Shown here: positions 56,613-64,000 of the stretch, one piece after another
Numbering within the stretch: the first letter of the stretch is position 1
Layout: every line of letters begins with the position of its first letter
Origin: JBFGJH01 sp041586155
GTDB lineage: Bacteria; Actinomycetota; Acidimicrobiia; Spongiisociales; JAENVV01
Direction of reading: 5' to 3'
DNA length: 64,000 bases
Assembly (NCBI GenBank): GCA_041586155.1
Contig: JBFHAT010000010.1
Span: 1-64,000 of the forward strand
The notes under the pieces: model-generated
Told to the model about the DNA's origin: nothing
Database searches by the model: none
The model's input: only the letters and a program-made list of their open reading frames with translations
Translations under genes and position numbers: made by a program

Positions 56613-58394
56613 TCAAGATTGCGGAGGGACGAGCCACGTGGCGGCATCCTCGGCCACCGGTAAGCCACCCAGGGGCATGTCGACGCCGTTGACCGCCTCT
56701 TCGTCGTAGACGGCCCCGGTCTGCACCTGGAAGAGCGGGATGACGACCATGTCCTCGGCCAGCAGCTCGTCGATCGTCAGCAACATGTCGGACAGCTCGC
56801 CGAGATCCATGGTCGTGTCGAGCTCGCCGAGCAGCGCTTCCACCTCCCCGGCGATCGGCGATGCTCCTTCGTCCCATCGGTAGAAGTTCAGCTCGCCGAT
56901 CCCGTCGGGGTCGCCGAAGCGAGAGCGGAGGTCGGCGACCGCGCCGATCGGACCCGGAGTCGACTCCCACGCCCATTGCGCAAGGTCGTATTCGCCGGGG
57001 ATCACGAGGTCGAGGAAGAAGAGGCCAGGATCCACGAGGCTCACGTCCACCAGGACTCCGTTGGCCGCCAGCTCCTGGGTGATCACCCCGGCTACGAGCG
57101 TGCGCAGCAGCGAGTTGGTGGTGGTCAATCGAACCTCCGGAGGCCGCTCCCCGAAGTCGTAGCCCAAATCGTCGGCGATGGTCGCGAAGGGGCTGGCCGG
57201 GGTCTCGACGTCGGCCCAGGCGTCCGAGCCGGCAGACGGCCAGGACGACCCTGTGATCGAGTAGAGCCCGTCGACGCCGTCCACCAGTTCGATGATGGCG
57301 TCTCGGTCGATGAGCGACGCAACGAATGTGCGGTACGTCGGTGAAGCGTTCATGGAACGAGGGTTGCGGTCGAAGCGCCCGTCGCCCCGTTGGAAAGCGA
57401 GATGCTCGTATTCGTTGCCAGCGGCAAGCGCGGCCACCAGGGGACCGGACTCCTCGTCGACGACCAAGCCGTAATCAATGCCCAGCTCGGCCACGTCCAC
57501 GTCGCCCTCGACGACAGCTTCGGCAAGAGAAGTGGTGTCGGGATAGGCGAGCACCCTGACCGAGTCGAGGAGTGGCATCGTCAGACCCGTTTCCGGATCC
57601 AGCCTCCAGTAGCGGTCGTTGGCGGTGAGCGTCACCTCGCCGGCGGCGGTCTCGGCGACGACGAACGGACCGGCCCCAGGCCAACGGTCCGAGATCCAAT
57701 CCGATCCCACGTCGGTACCGGCGACCACGTGGGCCGGCACCACAAGAGCGAACAGGTCCAGATAGTCGATGGTCGGTGCGGTGAGGGTGAACTCGACCGC
57801 GCGATGACCGACGATCCACGATTCGCTCAGGATCAGCGCGTAGGCACCATCCTCGGCGAATTGGCGAGCCGTTTCACGCAAGTCCGCCCCGGTGATCGGG
57901 GTACCGTCGCTCCATGTCGCCTCCGGGTCGATCCGGTAGCGCACCGTCACCGTGCCGTCTTCATTGGGTCGGATCCCGCCGTTGTCGAGGCTCGGCATCG
58001 CGGCCAGGACCTCCGGAGTCGGGTCGAGGGTGACCGGGTGGAGAAACCAGCCCCGGGCTTCGGTCATCGTCGCCACCGCCTTTGCGACGGCACCTTCGGC
58101 GGTCACAGGATTGAAGGTGGACGGGATGTCTCCCACCACCCCCAACCGAACCTCGCCTCCTCGCGCAATGGCCGGCTCGGTGGTCGTCGGCGCGGCTGTC
58201 GTGGTGGTGACCGTGGTGCTGGTCGTCGTGGAGGTGGTCGTGGCGGTGGTGCTCGTCGTGGGCGGCAGCGTGCTCGAAGTGGTCGTCGTGGGTGACGCCG
58301 ACACGTTCGTCTCACCCGTTGCGAAGCCGATGCCGAGACCAAGCGCCACGATGCCGGCCAACCCCAATGGCAGCCAGCGTCGAAGCCGCTGCAT
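56613..58394 (-). CDS. Family 5 solute-binding protein with Thr-rich linker, no lipobox
   Basis: A 593-residue SBP_bac_5 protein. It begins RLRRWLPLGLAGIVALGLGIGFATG, a signal or anchor helix without a lipobox Cys, then a 45-residue linker that is about two thirds Thr. The binding domain (about 80-590) has ATWSDGTPITGADLRETARQF. No permease genes are attached. Its start may be a CTG at 58421 that overlaps the secG stop (CTGA) and adds nine residues (MSTPIDKTP if CTG is read as Met). It reads toward tRNA-Leu. Substrate unknown. Confidence 0.85.
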   Translation of the reverse strand: MQRLRRWLPLGLAGIVALGLGIGFATGETNVSASPTTTTSSTLPPTTSTTATTTSTTTSTTVTTTTAAPTTTEPAIARGGEVRLGVVGDIPSTFNPVTAEGAVAKAVATMTEARGWFLHPVTLDPTPEVLAAMPSLDNGGIRPNEDGTVTVRYRIDPEATWSDGTPITGADLRETARQFAEDGAYALILSESWIVGHRAVEFTLTAPTIDYLDLFALVVPAHVVAGTDVGSDWISDRWPGAGPFVVAETAAGEVTLTANDRYWRLDPETGLTMPLLDSVRVLAYPDTTSLAEAVVEGDVDVAELGIDYGLVVDEESGPLVAALAAGNEYEHLAFQRGDGRFDRNPRSMNASPTYRTFVASLIDRDAIIELVDGVDGLYSITGSSWPSAGSDAWADVETPASPFATIADDLGYDFGERPPEVRLTTTNSLLRTLVAGVITQELAANGVLVDVSLVDPGLFFLDLVIPGEYDLAQWAWESTPGPIGAVADLRSRFGDPDGIGELNFYRWDEGASPIAGEVEALLGELDTTMDLGELSDMLLTIDELLAEDMVVIPLFQVQTGAVYDEEAVNGVDMPLGGLPVAEDAATWLVPPQS

Positions 58395-58417
58395 GGGCGT
58401 CTTGTCGATCGGTGTGC

Positions 58418-58639
58418 TCAGCCGAGGATCCAGACGAGCACAAGGGTGGTGATCGTGAAGATGATGGAGGTGATCACCGTGTAGCGGTCGAGGTTGCGCT
58501 CCATGATCGTGGATCCGGCGCCGCCTCCACCGCCCCCGCCGAACAGGTCACTCATGCCGCCCCGGCCGGCATTGAGCAGGATGAGACCGACCAGCACGAA
58601 GCTGACGATGGTGTGAATGACGATGAGGGTTACTTCCAC
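58418..58639 (-). CDS. secG: Preprotein translocase subunit SecG
   Basis: A 73-residue membrane protein: TM1 (about 2-22), a cytoplasmic loop with the conserved GRGGMSDLFGGGGGGGAGSTI segment, and TM2 (about 52-72). It assists SecYE in protein export. The gene order tpi-secG is the common actinobacterial one; gpmA is inserted here between them. Confidence 0.93.
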   Translation of the reverse strand: MEVTLIVIHTIVSFVLVGLILLNAGRGGMSDLFGGGGGGGAGSTIMERNLDRYTVITSIIFTITTLVLVWILG

Positions 58640-58720
58640 CGGGGATCCTCGAGTGTTGCCGCCGGAAAGTATGCCACCGGCGGGCCGCCGGTCAAGTCGA
58701 GACCAGCCTGCGGCCCTGGC

Positions 58721-59461
58721 TCAGCCCGCCTGCTTGGCCACCGCCTCTGCAGCTGCCGCGGCCTCTTCCACGTCTCCGAGGTACCCGCGACTGATCACCT
58801 GGAGGTCTCCGTCCAGCTCATACTGCAGCGGAATACCGGTGGGGATGTTGAGCTGCGGAATCTCTTCGTCCGATATCCCGTCGAGATGTTTGACGAGCGC
58901 ACGCAGGCTGTTGCCATGTGCCCCGATCAGCACGGTGGCGCCGCGACGGAGGTCAGGAACGATGTGGTCGTGCCAATAGGGCAGCATCCGATCGACCACG
59001 TCTTTCAGGCATTCGGTGGATGGCACCACGTCGGGGGCGAGGTCGGCGTAGCGGGGGTCGAACCGGGGGTGGCGCCCGTCATCGAGTTCCAGCGGCGGCG
59101 GTGGGGTGTTGTACGACCGGCGCCATTCGAACACCTGCTCCGATCCGTGCCGTTCCGCCGTCTCTTTCTTGTTCAGGCCCTGGAGAGCGCCGTAGTGCCG
59201 CTCGTTGAGCCGCCAGTGGCGCTTCACGGGTATCCACGACTGCTCCATCACCTGCAGCGTCATGTTGACCGTGGCGATGGCCCGCTCGAGAACCGAGGTG
59301 TGAACAATGTCGAACCGAAGCGATTCCATCGCCATCAGGCGACCCGCTTCGGAGGCCTCGGCCCTGCCCTGATCGGTCAGACCGACATCGGTCCAGCCGG
59401 TGAATCGGTTTTCGAGGTTCCAAGTGCTCTGACCGTGTCTCAGGAGTACGAGTGTGTACAT
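58721..59461 (-). CDS. gpmA: 2,3-bisphosphoglycerate-dependent phosphoglycerate mutase
   Basis: A 246-residue glycolytic enzyme interconverting 3- and 2-phosphoglycerate. LVLLRHGQSTWNLENRFTGWTDVGLTDQG contains the phosphohistidine (about His10); ERHYGALQGLNKKETAERHG and GAHGNSLRALVKHLDGIS carry the other catalytic residues. It is six bases downstream of tpiA. Confidence 0.95.
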   Translation of the reverse strand: MYTLVLLRHGQSTWNLENRFTGWTDVGLTDQGRAEASEAGRLMAMESLRFDIVHTSVLERAIATVNMTLQVMEQSWIPVKRHWRLNERHYGALQGLNKKETAERHGSEQVFEWRRSYNTPPPPLELDDGRHPRFDPRYADLAPDVVPSTECLKDVVDRMLPYWHDHIVPDLRRGATVLIGAHGNSLRALVKHLDGISDEEIPQLNIPTGIPLQYELDGDLQVISRGYLGDVEEAAAAAEAVAKQAG

Positions 59462-59467
59462 CGCCGA

Positions 59468-60244
59468 TCAGATCCAATAACGAACGATCGAGGCGAATTG
59501 ATCGGGATCGAGGCTGGCTCCGCCGACGAGCGCTCCGTCGACCCCGGCTTTCGCCATGATGGCGGCGATGTTGCCGGAGTTGACACTGCCGCCGTACAGC
59601 ACTCGCGTTCGTTGAGCGGCGTCGTCGGTCCAAGCCGATCCGAGCACCTTTCTGATTCGATCCGCCATGTTCCCTGCATCGTCCGGCGAGGCGGTGTGGC
59701 CGGTTCCGATCGCCCATACCGGTTCATACGCCACCACGAGGGCTCCGACCTGGTCGGCCGCCAGCCCGGCCAGTGACCCTCGCAGCTGGGTTTCCACGAC
59801 GGATTCGGCCTCACCACTTTCTCGTTGTTCGAGGTGCTCACCGACACAGACGACGGGGGTCATGCCCGCCGCCAACACTGCTTTGGCTTTCCGGTTGACG
59901 GTCTGGTCGGTCTCTCCGAACAAGGAGCGCCGCTCCGAATGGCCGACGATGACATAGGTGACGCTCAGTTTGGCCAGCATGGCGGCACTGACCTCTCCGG
60001 TGAAGGCGCCCGACTCTTCCCAGTGCACGTTCTGGGCCGCCAGGCGCACCAGCATGTGGTCGGCTTCGATGACAGTCTGCGCCGATCGCAGTGCGGTGAA
60101 GGGTGGCGCCACGGCAACGTCGACCCGGTCGAAGTCGCGAGGGTCGAGGCGGTACGAGAGTTTCTGGATCATCTGGATCGCCTCGAGGTGGGTGGCGTTC
60201 ATTTTCCAGTTGCCGATCATCAAGTTCTTGCGTTCGGTCGTCAT
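59468..60244 (-). CDS. tpiA: Triosephosphate isomerase
   Basis: A 258-residue TIM barrel interconverting dihydroxyacetone phosphate and glyceraldehyde 3-phosphate. LMIGNWKMNAT holds the catalytic Lys, VIVGHSERR the catalytic His, and VVAYEPVWAIGTG the catalytic Glu; YGGSVNSGN is the phosphate loop. ATG 60244 overlaps the pgk stop (ATGA). Confidence 0.96.
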   Translation of the reverse strand: MTTERKNLMIGNWKMNATHLEAIQMIQKLSYRLDPRDFDRVDVAVAPPFTALRSAQTVIEADHMLVRLAAQNVHWEESGAFTGEVSAAMLAKLSVTYVIVGHSERRSLFGETDQTVNRKAKAVLAAGMTPVVCVGEHLEQRESGEAESVVETQLRGSLAGLAADQVGALVVAYEPVWAIGTGHTASPDDAGNMADRIRKVLGSAWTDDAAQRTRVLYGGSVNSGNIAAIMAKAGVDGALVGGASLDPDQFASIVRYWI

Positions 60245-61434
60245 TGCGCCCATTTCTCCAGTGCCGCCAATCCCGGCAGCGTCTTCCCTTCGATGAACTC
60301 GAGGCCCGCCCCGCCTCCCGTCGAGACGTGGCTGATGGCGGACTCGAGCCCGAGTTGTCGCACCGCAGCGACCGAGTCACCGCCCCCGACCACTGTCAGT
60401 GCGTCGGCCGATGCGACGGCGCGAGCCACTACCGCCGTACCTTCCCGGAATGCTTTCCATTCAAACACGCCCATCGGTCCGTTCCAGAAGACCGACCGGG
60501 CTCGGCCGATTTCCTCGGCGAACCTCTCCCGACTGCGCGGTCCGATGTCCAGACCCATCTGCCCGTCAGCGATCGCGTCTGCATCCACGGTCGTGACGGG
60601 GGCGTCTTCGGCGAACTCCGGCGCCGTCACGATATCGACCGGCAGGAGGATCTTCTCGGCGTCCTTCGATGCCAGCACCTCCCGGAGCTCGTCGAGGTGC
60701 TCGAGTTCCACCATCGAGTCTCCCACCGCCATACCCCTCGCCGCCATAAGGCTGAAGCACATGCCGCCTCCGATGAGCATGCGGTCGACCCTCGGCAGCA
60801 GCGAATGGATCACTCCGAGTTTGTCGGACACCTTGGCGCCGCCCAGCACCACGACGAAGGGACGAGGCGGATCGTCCAACAGCTGGGAGAGGGCTTGGAC
60901 TTCTGCGACGAGCAACGGACCTGCCACCGACGGGAGATGGTCCGTCACGCCGACCGTCGAGGCGTGAGCCCGGTGGGCGCTGCCGAAGGCGTCGAGGACG
61001 AAGAGATCGGCCAGCTCGGCGATCCGGGCCGCCAGTTGGGGATCGTTGCTGGTCTCTCCGGCTTCGAAACGCGTGTTCTCGAGCAACAGGACATCGCCCG
61101 GTTCGGCGTCTCGCAATGCGCCGAGCACCTGCCGACCACCGGTTTCCTGGAGCGCAGTGACGGCGAACCCACCCAGCTCGGCGAGCCGATCGGCCACCGG
61201 CGCCATACGGAGGGCGTCGTCATGGCCTTTGGGTCTCCCCAAGTGAGAGGCGAGCACCACCACCGCGTCGCGCTCGCGGAGCAGCTGGATCGTCGGGAGC
61301 GCGGCCCGCAGGCGGAAGTCGTCCGTGACGGTGACCTTCTCTCCGTCGGTGTCCAGCGGCACGTTGAGATCGGCGCGGACGAGGACGCGGCGCCCTGCCA
61401 CATCAACGTCGTCGATGGTGCGGTAGCGGCTCAT
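60241..61434 (-). CDS. pgk: Phosphoglycerate kinase
   Basis: A 397-residue glycolytic kinase transferring phosphate from 1,3-bisphosphoglycerate to ADP. RRVLVRADLNVPLD at the N terminus, SHLGRPKG, and the C-terminal GGGDSVAAVRQLG are diagnostic. ATG 61434 overlaps the yvcK stop (ATGA). No gap gene is next to it, unlike the common gap-pgk-tpi order. Confidence 0.96.
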   Translation of the reverse strand: MSRYRTIDDVDVAGRRVLVRADLNVPLDTDGEKVTVTDDFRLRAALPTIQLLRERDAVVVLASHLGRPKGHDDALRMAPVADRLAELGGFAVTALQETGGRQVLGALRDAEPGDVLLLENTRFEAGETSNDPQLAARIAELADLFVLDAFGSAHRAHASTVGVTDHLPSVAGPLLVAEVQALSQLLDDPPRPFVVVLGGAKVSDKLGVIHSLLPRVDRMLIGGGMCFSLMAARGMAVGDSMVELEHLDELREVLASKDAEKILLPVDIVTAPEFAEDAPVTTVDADAIADGQMGLDIGPRSRERFAEEIGRARSVFWNGPMGVFEWKAFREGTAVVARAVASADALTVVGGGDSVAAVRQLGLESAISHVSTGGGAGLEFIEGKTLPGLAALEKWAQ

Positions 61435-62396
61435 GATTTCGCCAATCCGGCCAGTGTTCGACCGAGTGCCAGCGGATCGTGCTGTGGCCAGACGGCGCCG
61501 TGGTCGGCGACGTCGGCCATGACCACCGTCCAGGCAGAAGTGTCGGGGTCGGGAGGACCGAGTCGTCGCAACCCTGACGGCACCTCCAGCGGACCTTCGT
61601 GGACGATGATGGTGCCCGCCCGCAACACCCCGCCGAATTCCTGCAGCGCCGCCACGTGGTCGGTCGCGCTGAGTTCTATGGTTTCGGCGTTCTGAGTCAC
61701 GAGATTCATCACGTAGATCAAATCCGCCGACGACTCATTGATGGCATGGGCGATGCCGGGGACGATCAACGCCGCGATGAGCGATGTGAACAGGCTGCCC
61801 GCCGACAGCACGATCTGATCGGCTTCGTACAAGGCGTGTACTGCCGCAGGATTCGCAGTGAGGTTGCCGGGCTGGAGGCGTACCTCGCCGATCGCTCCGG
61901 GTGTCGTGGCGATCGCCACTTGGCCGGCCACGGCCCGTCCGGCGATCGTCGCGGTCATCCGCGCCGGCTCCAGTGCCGCCGGGTAGACGTGTCCACAGCA
62001 GTGCAAGAGCTCCTCGGCGAGGCGCAGCGCCGCCGACACGTCCCCGGTGATTTCCATCAACGCCGCCATCATCAGATTGCCGAGCGAATGGCCTCGCACG
62101 TCGCCCTTGGCGAATCGGTGGGCGAACAGCTCCGACCAGATCGTGGGCTCGGGCGCGAGGGCGAGGAGGCATTTGCGCAGGTCGCCGGGCGGCGGGATGT
62201 CCAGAGCCGGGGCGAGCCTCCCCGAAGAGCCGCCATCGTCTGCAACCGACACCACGGCCGAGACGGCGCCGGCATAGGCCTGCACCGCCTCGAGGGTTCG
62301 AGAAAGCCCAAGGCCGCCACCGACCGCGACCACGGCCGGGCCCTGAGGAGACACTCCGAGGAGTTCGAGCTCGGTCTGTGGGAGGGGTGTCGTCAT
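61431..62396 (-). CDS. yvcK: YvcK/CofD-family protein, gluconeogenesis factor
   Basis: A 321-residue protein of the YvcK group, which binds UDP-GlcNAc and affects cell shape and carbon metabolism. The glycine-rich AVGGGLGLSRTLEAV and VADDGGSSGRL motifs and the central FAKGDVRGHSLGNLMMAALMEITGD are conserved. ATG 62396 overlaps the rapZ stop (ATGA). In most actinobacteria whiA follows; here pgk follows directly. Confidence 0.92.
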   Translation of the reverse strand: MTTPLPQTELELLGVSPQGPAVVAVGGGLGLSRTLEAVQAYAGAVSAVVSVADDGGSSGRLAPALDIPPPGDLRKCLLALAPEPTIWSELFAHRFAKGDVRGHSLGNLMMAALMEITGDVSAALRLAEELLHCCGHVYPAALEPARMTATIAGRAVAGQVAIATTPGAIGEVRLQPGNLTANPAAVHALYEADQIVLSAGSLFTSLIAALIVPGIAHAINESSADLIYVMNLVTQNAETIELSATDHVAALQEFGGVLRAGTIIVHEGPLEVPSGLRRLGPPDPDTSAWTVVMADVADHGAVWPQHDPLALGRTLAGLAKS

Positions 62397-63280
62397 TTGA
62401 GTCGATCCCGGTGGCGTATCGAGGCCTCGACGTTGTGCTGATCGGCCCACTCGGCGAGGGCCCTGGCGAACGCAACCGACCGGTGGTGGCCTCCTGTGCA
62501 GCCGATGGCCACCGTCAAGTACGACTTGCCTTCTTTCTCCATTCGCGGCATCAGGAACTCGAGGAGGCCCGTCAGGCGATCGAGGAACGCCTTGGCGTCG
62601 GGCTGGGCGAACACGTAGTCGAAGACTGCTTGATCTTCTCCGGTGAGGGGTCGCAGCTCTGGTACCCAATGCGGGTTGGGGAGGAACCGCACGTCGAAGA
62701 CGAGATCAGCGTCGCGAGGAGCACCGTGCTTGAACCCGAACGACAGGAACGAGACCCGCATCCGCCGGTCGAGGTCCTCGCTCTCGAACTCCTTCATCAC
62801 CCGGCCGCGCAGGTCGTGCACGTTGTAGTCGGTGGTGTCGATCACGATGTCGGCCATTGCCCGTATATCGGTGAGTGTTTCACGCTCTTGGGCGATGGAT
62901 GTCTCCAGATCGCCCCCGGGCACGGGATGGGGTCGGCGGACTTCGCCGAACCGGCGGACCAGTGCCTCGTCGGTGGCGTCGAGGAAGAGAACGGCGGTGT
63001 CGAGGCCGACCCGCTCGAGCCGTCCAACCTGGTCGCGAAGGTCAAGCTCCCTGATGCCCCCGCGCACATCGACCACCACGGCCAGGCGCTCGTTTCCGTC
63101 GGAGAAATCACGGTATTTGGCGACTTCGCTGATCAGCCCGAGGGGGAGGTTGTCGATGACCGAATAGCCGAGATCTTCGAGGACGCGGGCGACCGTCGAC
63201 TTACCGGCGCCGGACATCCCGGTGACGACGACGACATTCGGTTGACGCACATCGACCTTCCGCCTCGACCTGGCCGCCAT
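62393..63280 (-). CDS. rapZ: RapZ-family nucleotide-binding protein
   Basis: A 295-residue P-loop protein. Walker A is GMSGAGKST (about 21-29), VIDNLPLGLI and FLDATDEALVRRFGEVRRPHP follow, and the C-terminal domain has SFGFKHGAP, FDVRFLPNPHWVP and AIGCTGGHHRSVAFAR. RapZ in E. coli controls glmZ sRNA; in Gram-positive bacteria its role is linked to YvcK and cell-wall precursor supply. It begins 12 bases after uvrC. Confidence 0.93.
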   Translation of the reverse strand: MAARSRRKVDVRQPNVVVVTGMSGAGKSTVARVLEDLGYSVIDNLPLGLISEVAKYRDFSDGNERLAVVVDVRGGIRELDLRDQVGRLERVGLDTAVLFLDATDEALVRRFGEVRRPHPVPGGDLETSIAQERETLTDIRAMADIVIDTTDYNVHDLRGRVMKEFESEDLDRRMRVSFLSFGFKHGAPRDADLVFDVRFLPNPHWVPELRPLTGEDQAVFDYVFAQPDAKAFLDRLTGLLEFLMPRMEKEGKSYLTVAIGCTGGHHRSVAFARALAEWADQHNVEASIRHRDRLK

Positions 63281-63292
63281 GCTAGGCGGGTG

Positions 63293-64000
63293 TCACCTCC
63301 GCAAGGCCTCGTACACCTCCTCGGCAACCCCGGCGGGCACCACATCGGACAGGTCGTCGACACTGGCCGCTCGCAGCCGTTTGAGACTCCCGAAACGCCT
63401 CATCAGCAGCCGCTTCCGGGTCGGCCCAACCCCAGGAACGTCATCGAGGATGGAATCGATCATCCGCTTCCCGCGTAGCTGACGGTGGTAAGTGACGGCG
63501 AACCGGTGCGCCTCGTCTCTGACTCTCTGCAGTAAGTAGAGCGCCGGCTCGTCGCGGGGAATGCGCACCGTGTCGGCCCGGCCGGGCAGGTACACCTCTT
63601 CCATCCTCTTGGCGAGGCCGGCGACGGGGATGTCCAAGCCCAGTTCGTCGAGCACACGGACGGCCCGCCCCACTTGTCCGGCGCCCCCGTCGATCAGTAG
63701 GAGTGACGGCGGGTAGCTGAACCGGCCACGCTCGTCTGGCGGCAGCTCACGCTCGCGTAGGTAGGCCCCGAAACGGCGCCGCAGCACTTCTTCCATCGAT
63801 GCGAAATCGTCCTGGCCTCGCACCCACTTCACCTTGAAGCGGCGGTAGTCGGAGCGGCGTGGCAGCCCGTCTTCCAGCACCACCATGGAGCCGACGGTGT
63901 GGCTTCCCTGCATCGTGGAGATGTCGAAGCATTCGATGCGGAGGGGTGGCGCTGGCAAATCCAGCGCCTGCTGCAACGACCGCAGGGCTCGTGCCCGGGC
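63293..64000 (-). CDS. uvrC: Excinuclease ABC subunit C, C-terminal part
   Basis: The last 235 residues of UvrC, cut by the window edge; the open frame continues past 64000. The RNase H-like endonuclease domain (IECFDISTMQGSHTVGSMVV, LLLIDGGAGQVGRA, GLAKRMEEVYLPG, LLQRVRDEAHRFAVTYHR) makes the 5' incision in nucleotide excision repair. A helix-hairpin-helix pair ends the protein (DDVPGVGPTRKRLLMRRFG). The uvrC-rapZ-yvcK order is standard for actinobacteria. Confidence 0.95.
   Translation of the reverse strand, partial: ARARALRSLQQALDLPAPPLRIECFDISTMQGSHTVGSMVVLEDGLPRRSDYRRFKVKWVRGQDDFASMEEVLRRRFGAYLRERELPPDERGRFSYPPSLLLIDGGAGQVGRAVRVLDELGLDIPVAGLAKRMEEVYLPGRADTVRIPRDEPALYLLQRVRDEAHRFAVTYHRQLRGKRMIDSILDDVPGVGPTRKRLLMRRFGSLKRLRAASVDDLSDVVPAGVAEEVYEALRR

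Noticed and set aside
60103..61695. 530-codon open frame on the plus strand
   Set aside because: Antisense to pgk and tpiA, which are unambiguous; no recognisable protein features.

Overview
This window is a gene-dense chromosomal segment of a high-GC actinobacterium. The strongest lineage evidence is a complete Pup-proteasome locus (mpa, dop, pup, prcB, prcA, pafA, pafB, pafC) followed by tatA, tatC and helY, in the same order as in Mycobacterium tuberculosis. Other gene orders also match that genome: gcvH-garA-ftsR-like-bifunctional nuclease-merR; der-cmk-rluB-scpB-scpA-xerD-nudix-pyrG-recN-nadK-tlyA-HAD; and uvrC-rapZ-yvcK-pgk-tpiA-secG. An AroA-Cmk fusion, very acidic small proteins and the absence of mycobacterial features point to a deep actinobacterial lineage such as Acidimicrobiia. 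That placement is inference. No phage, insertion sequence, CRISPR array, rRNA operon or obvious recent transfer is visible.

Layout. 0-1.1 kb: two plus-strand genes (a membrane-anchored unknown and a GNAT acetyltransferase). 1.1-8.2 kb: a long minus-strand operon (lipase-like hydrolase, PD-(D/E)XK-like protein, MerR, K+ channel, bifunctional nuclease, hpt, D-Ala-D-Ala carboxypeptidase, FtsR-like MerR, zinc-ribbon FHA protein, gcvH, CDP-alcohol phosphatidyltransferase). 8.2-14.0 kb: a peptide or nickel type ABC importer with its binding protein. 14.2-16.5 kb: paired hairpins, a possible small ORF, tRNA-Pro(GGG) and an orphan binding protein. 16.6-35.7 kb: core information-processing and metabolic genes, all on the minus strand except ispH. 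35.7-49.2 kb: diacylglycerol kinase-like protein, helY, Tat translocase and the pupylation/proteasome locus. 49.2-54.1 kb: mostly plus-strand genes (trmI, ferredoxin, small membrane proteins, MFS transporter, AidB-like flavoprotein). 54.1-56.5 kb: acyl-CoA dehydrogenase, thioesterase, a 67-bp tandem duplication and tRNA-Leu(GAG). 56.6-64 kb: a third orphan binding protein, secG, gpmA-tpiA-pgk, yvcK, rapZ and the 3' part of uvrC.

Gene packing is extreme. About twenty neighbouring genes share a 4-bp NTGA stop/start overlap, so translational coupling is probably general here. Several plus-strand genes have a TANNNT box 6-8 bases before the start codon and no ribosome binding site, as expected for leaderless mRNAs. 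Two genes appear to begin with CTG overlapping the upstream TGA (2322 and possibly 58421), and another (the acidic DUF4193-like gene) has its best ribosome binding site before no canonical start. Standard start-codon rules would therefore truncate some proteins. The truncation matters most for the PD-(D/E)XK-like protein, whose whole catalytic motif lies upstream of the first GTG.

I did not find an obviously new multi-gene defence or metabolic system. The most interesting items are the CTG-initiated nuclease-like gene, the AroA-Cmk fusion, a terminator-like hairpin folded over the tatA start codon, the zinc-ribbon version of GarA, the two sets of structured tandem repeats (upstream of pafB and beside tRNA-Leu), and the pairing of two orphan binding proteins with tRNA genes.
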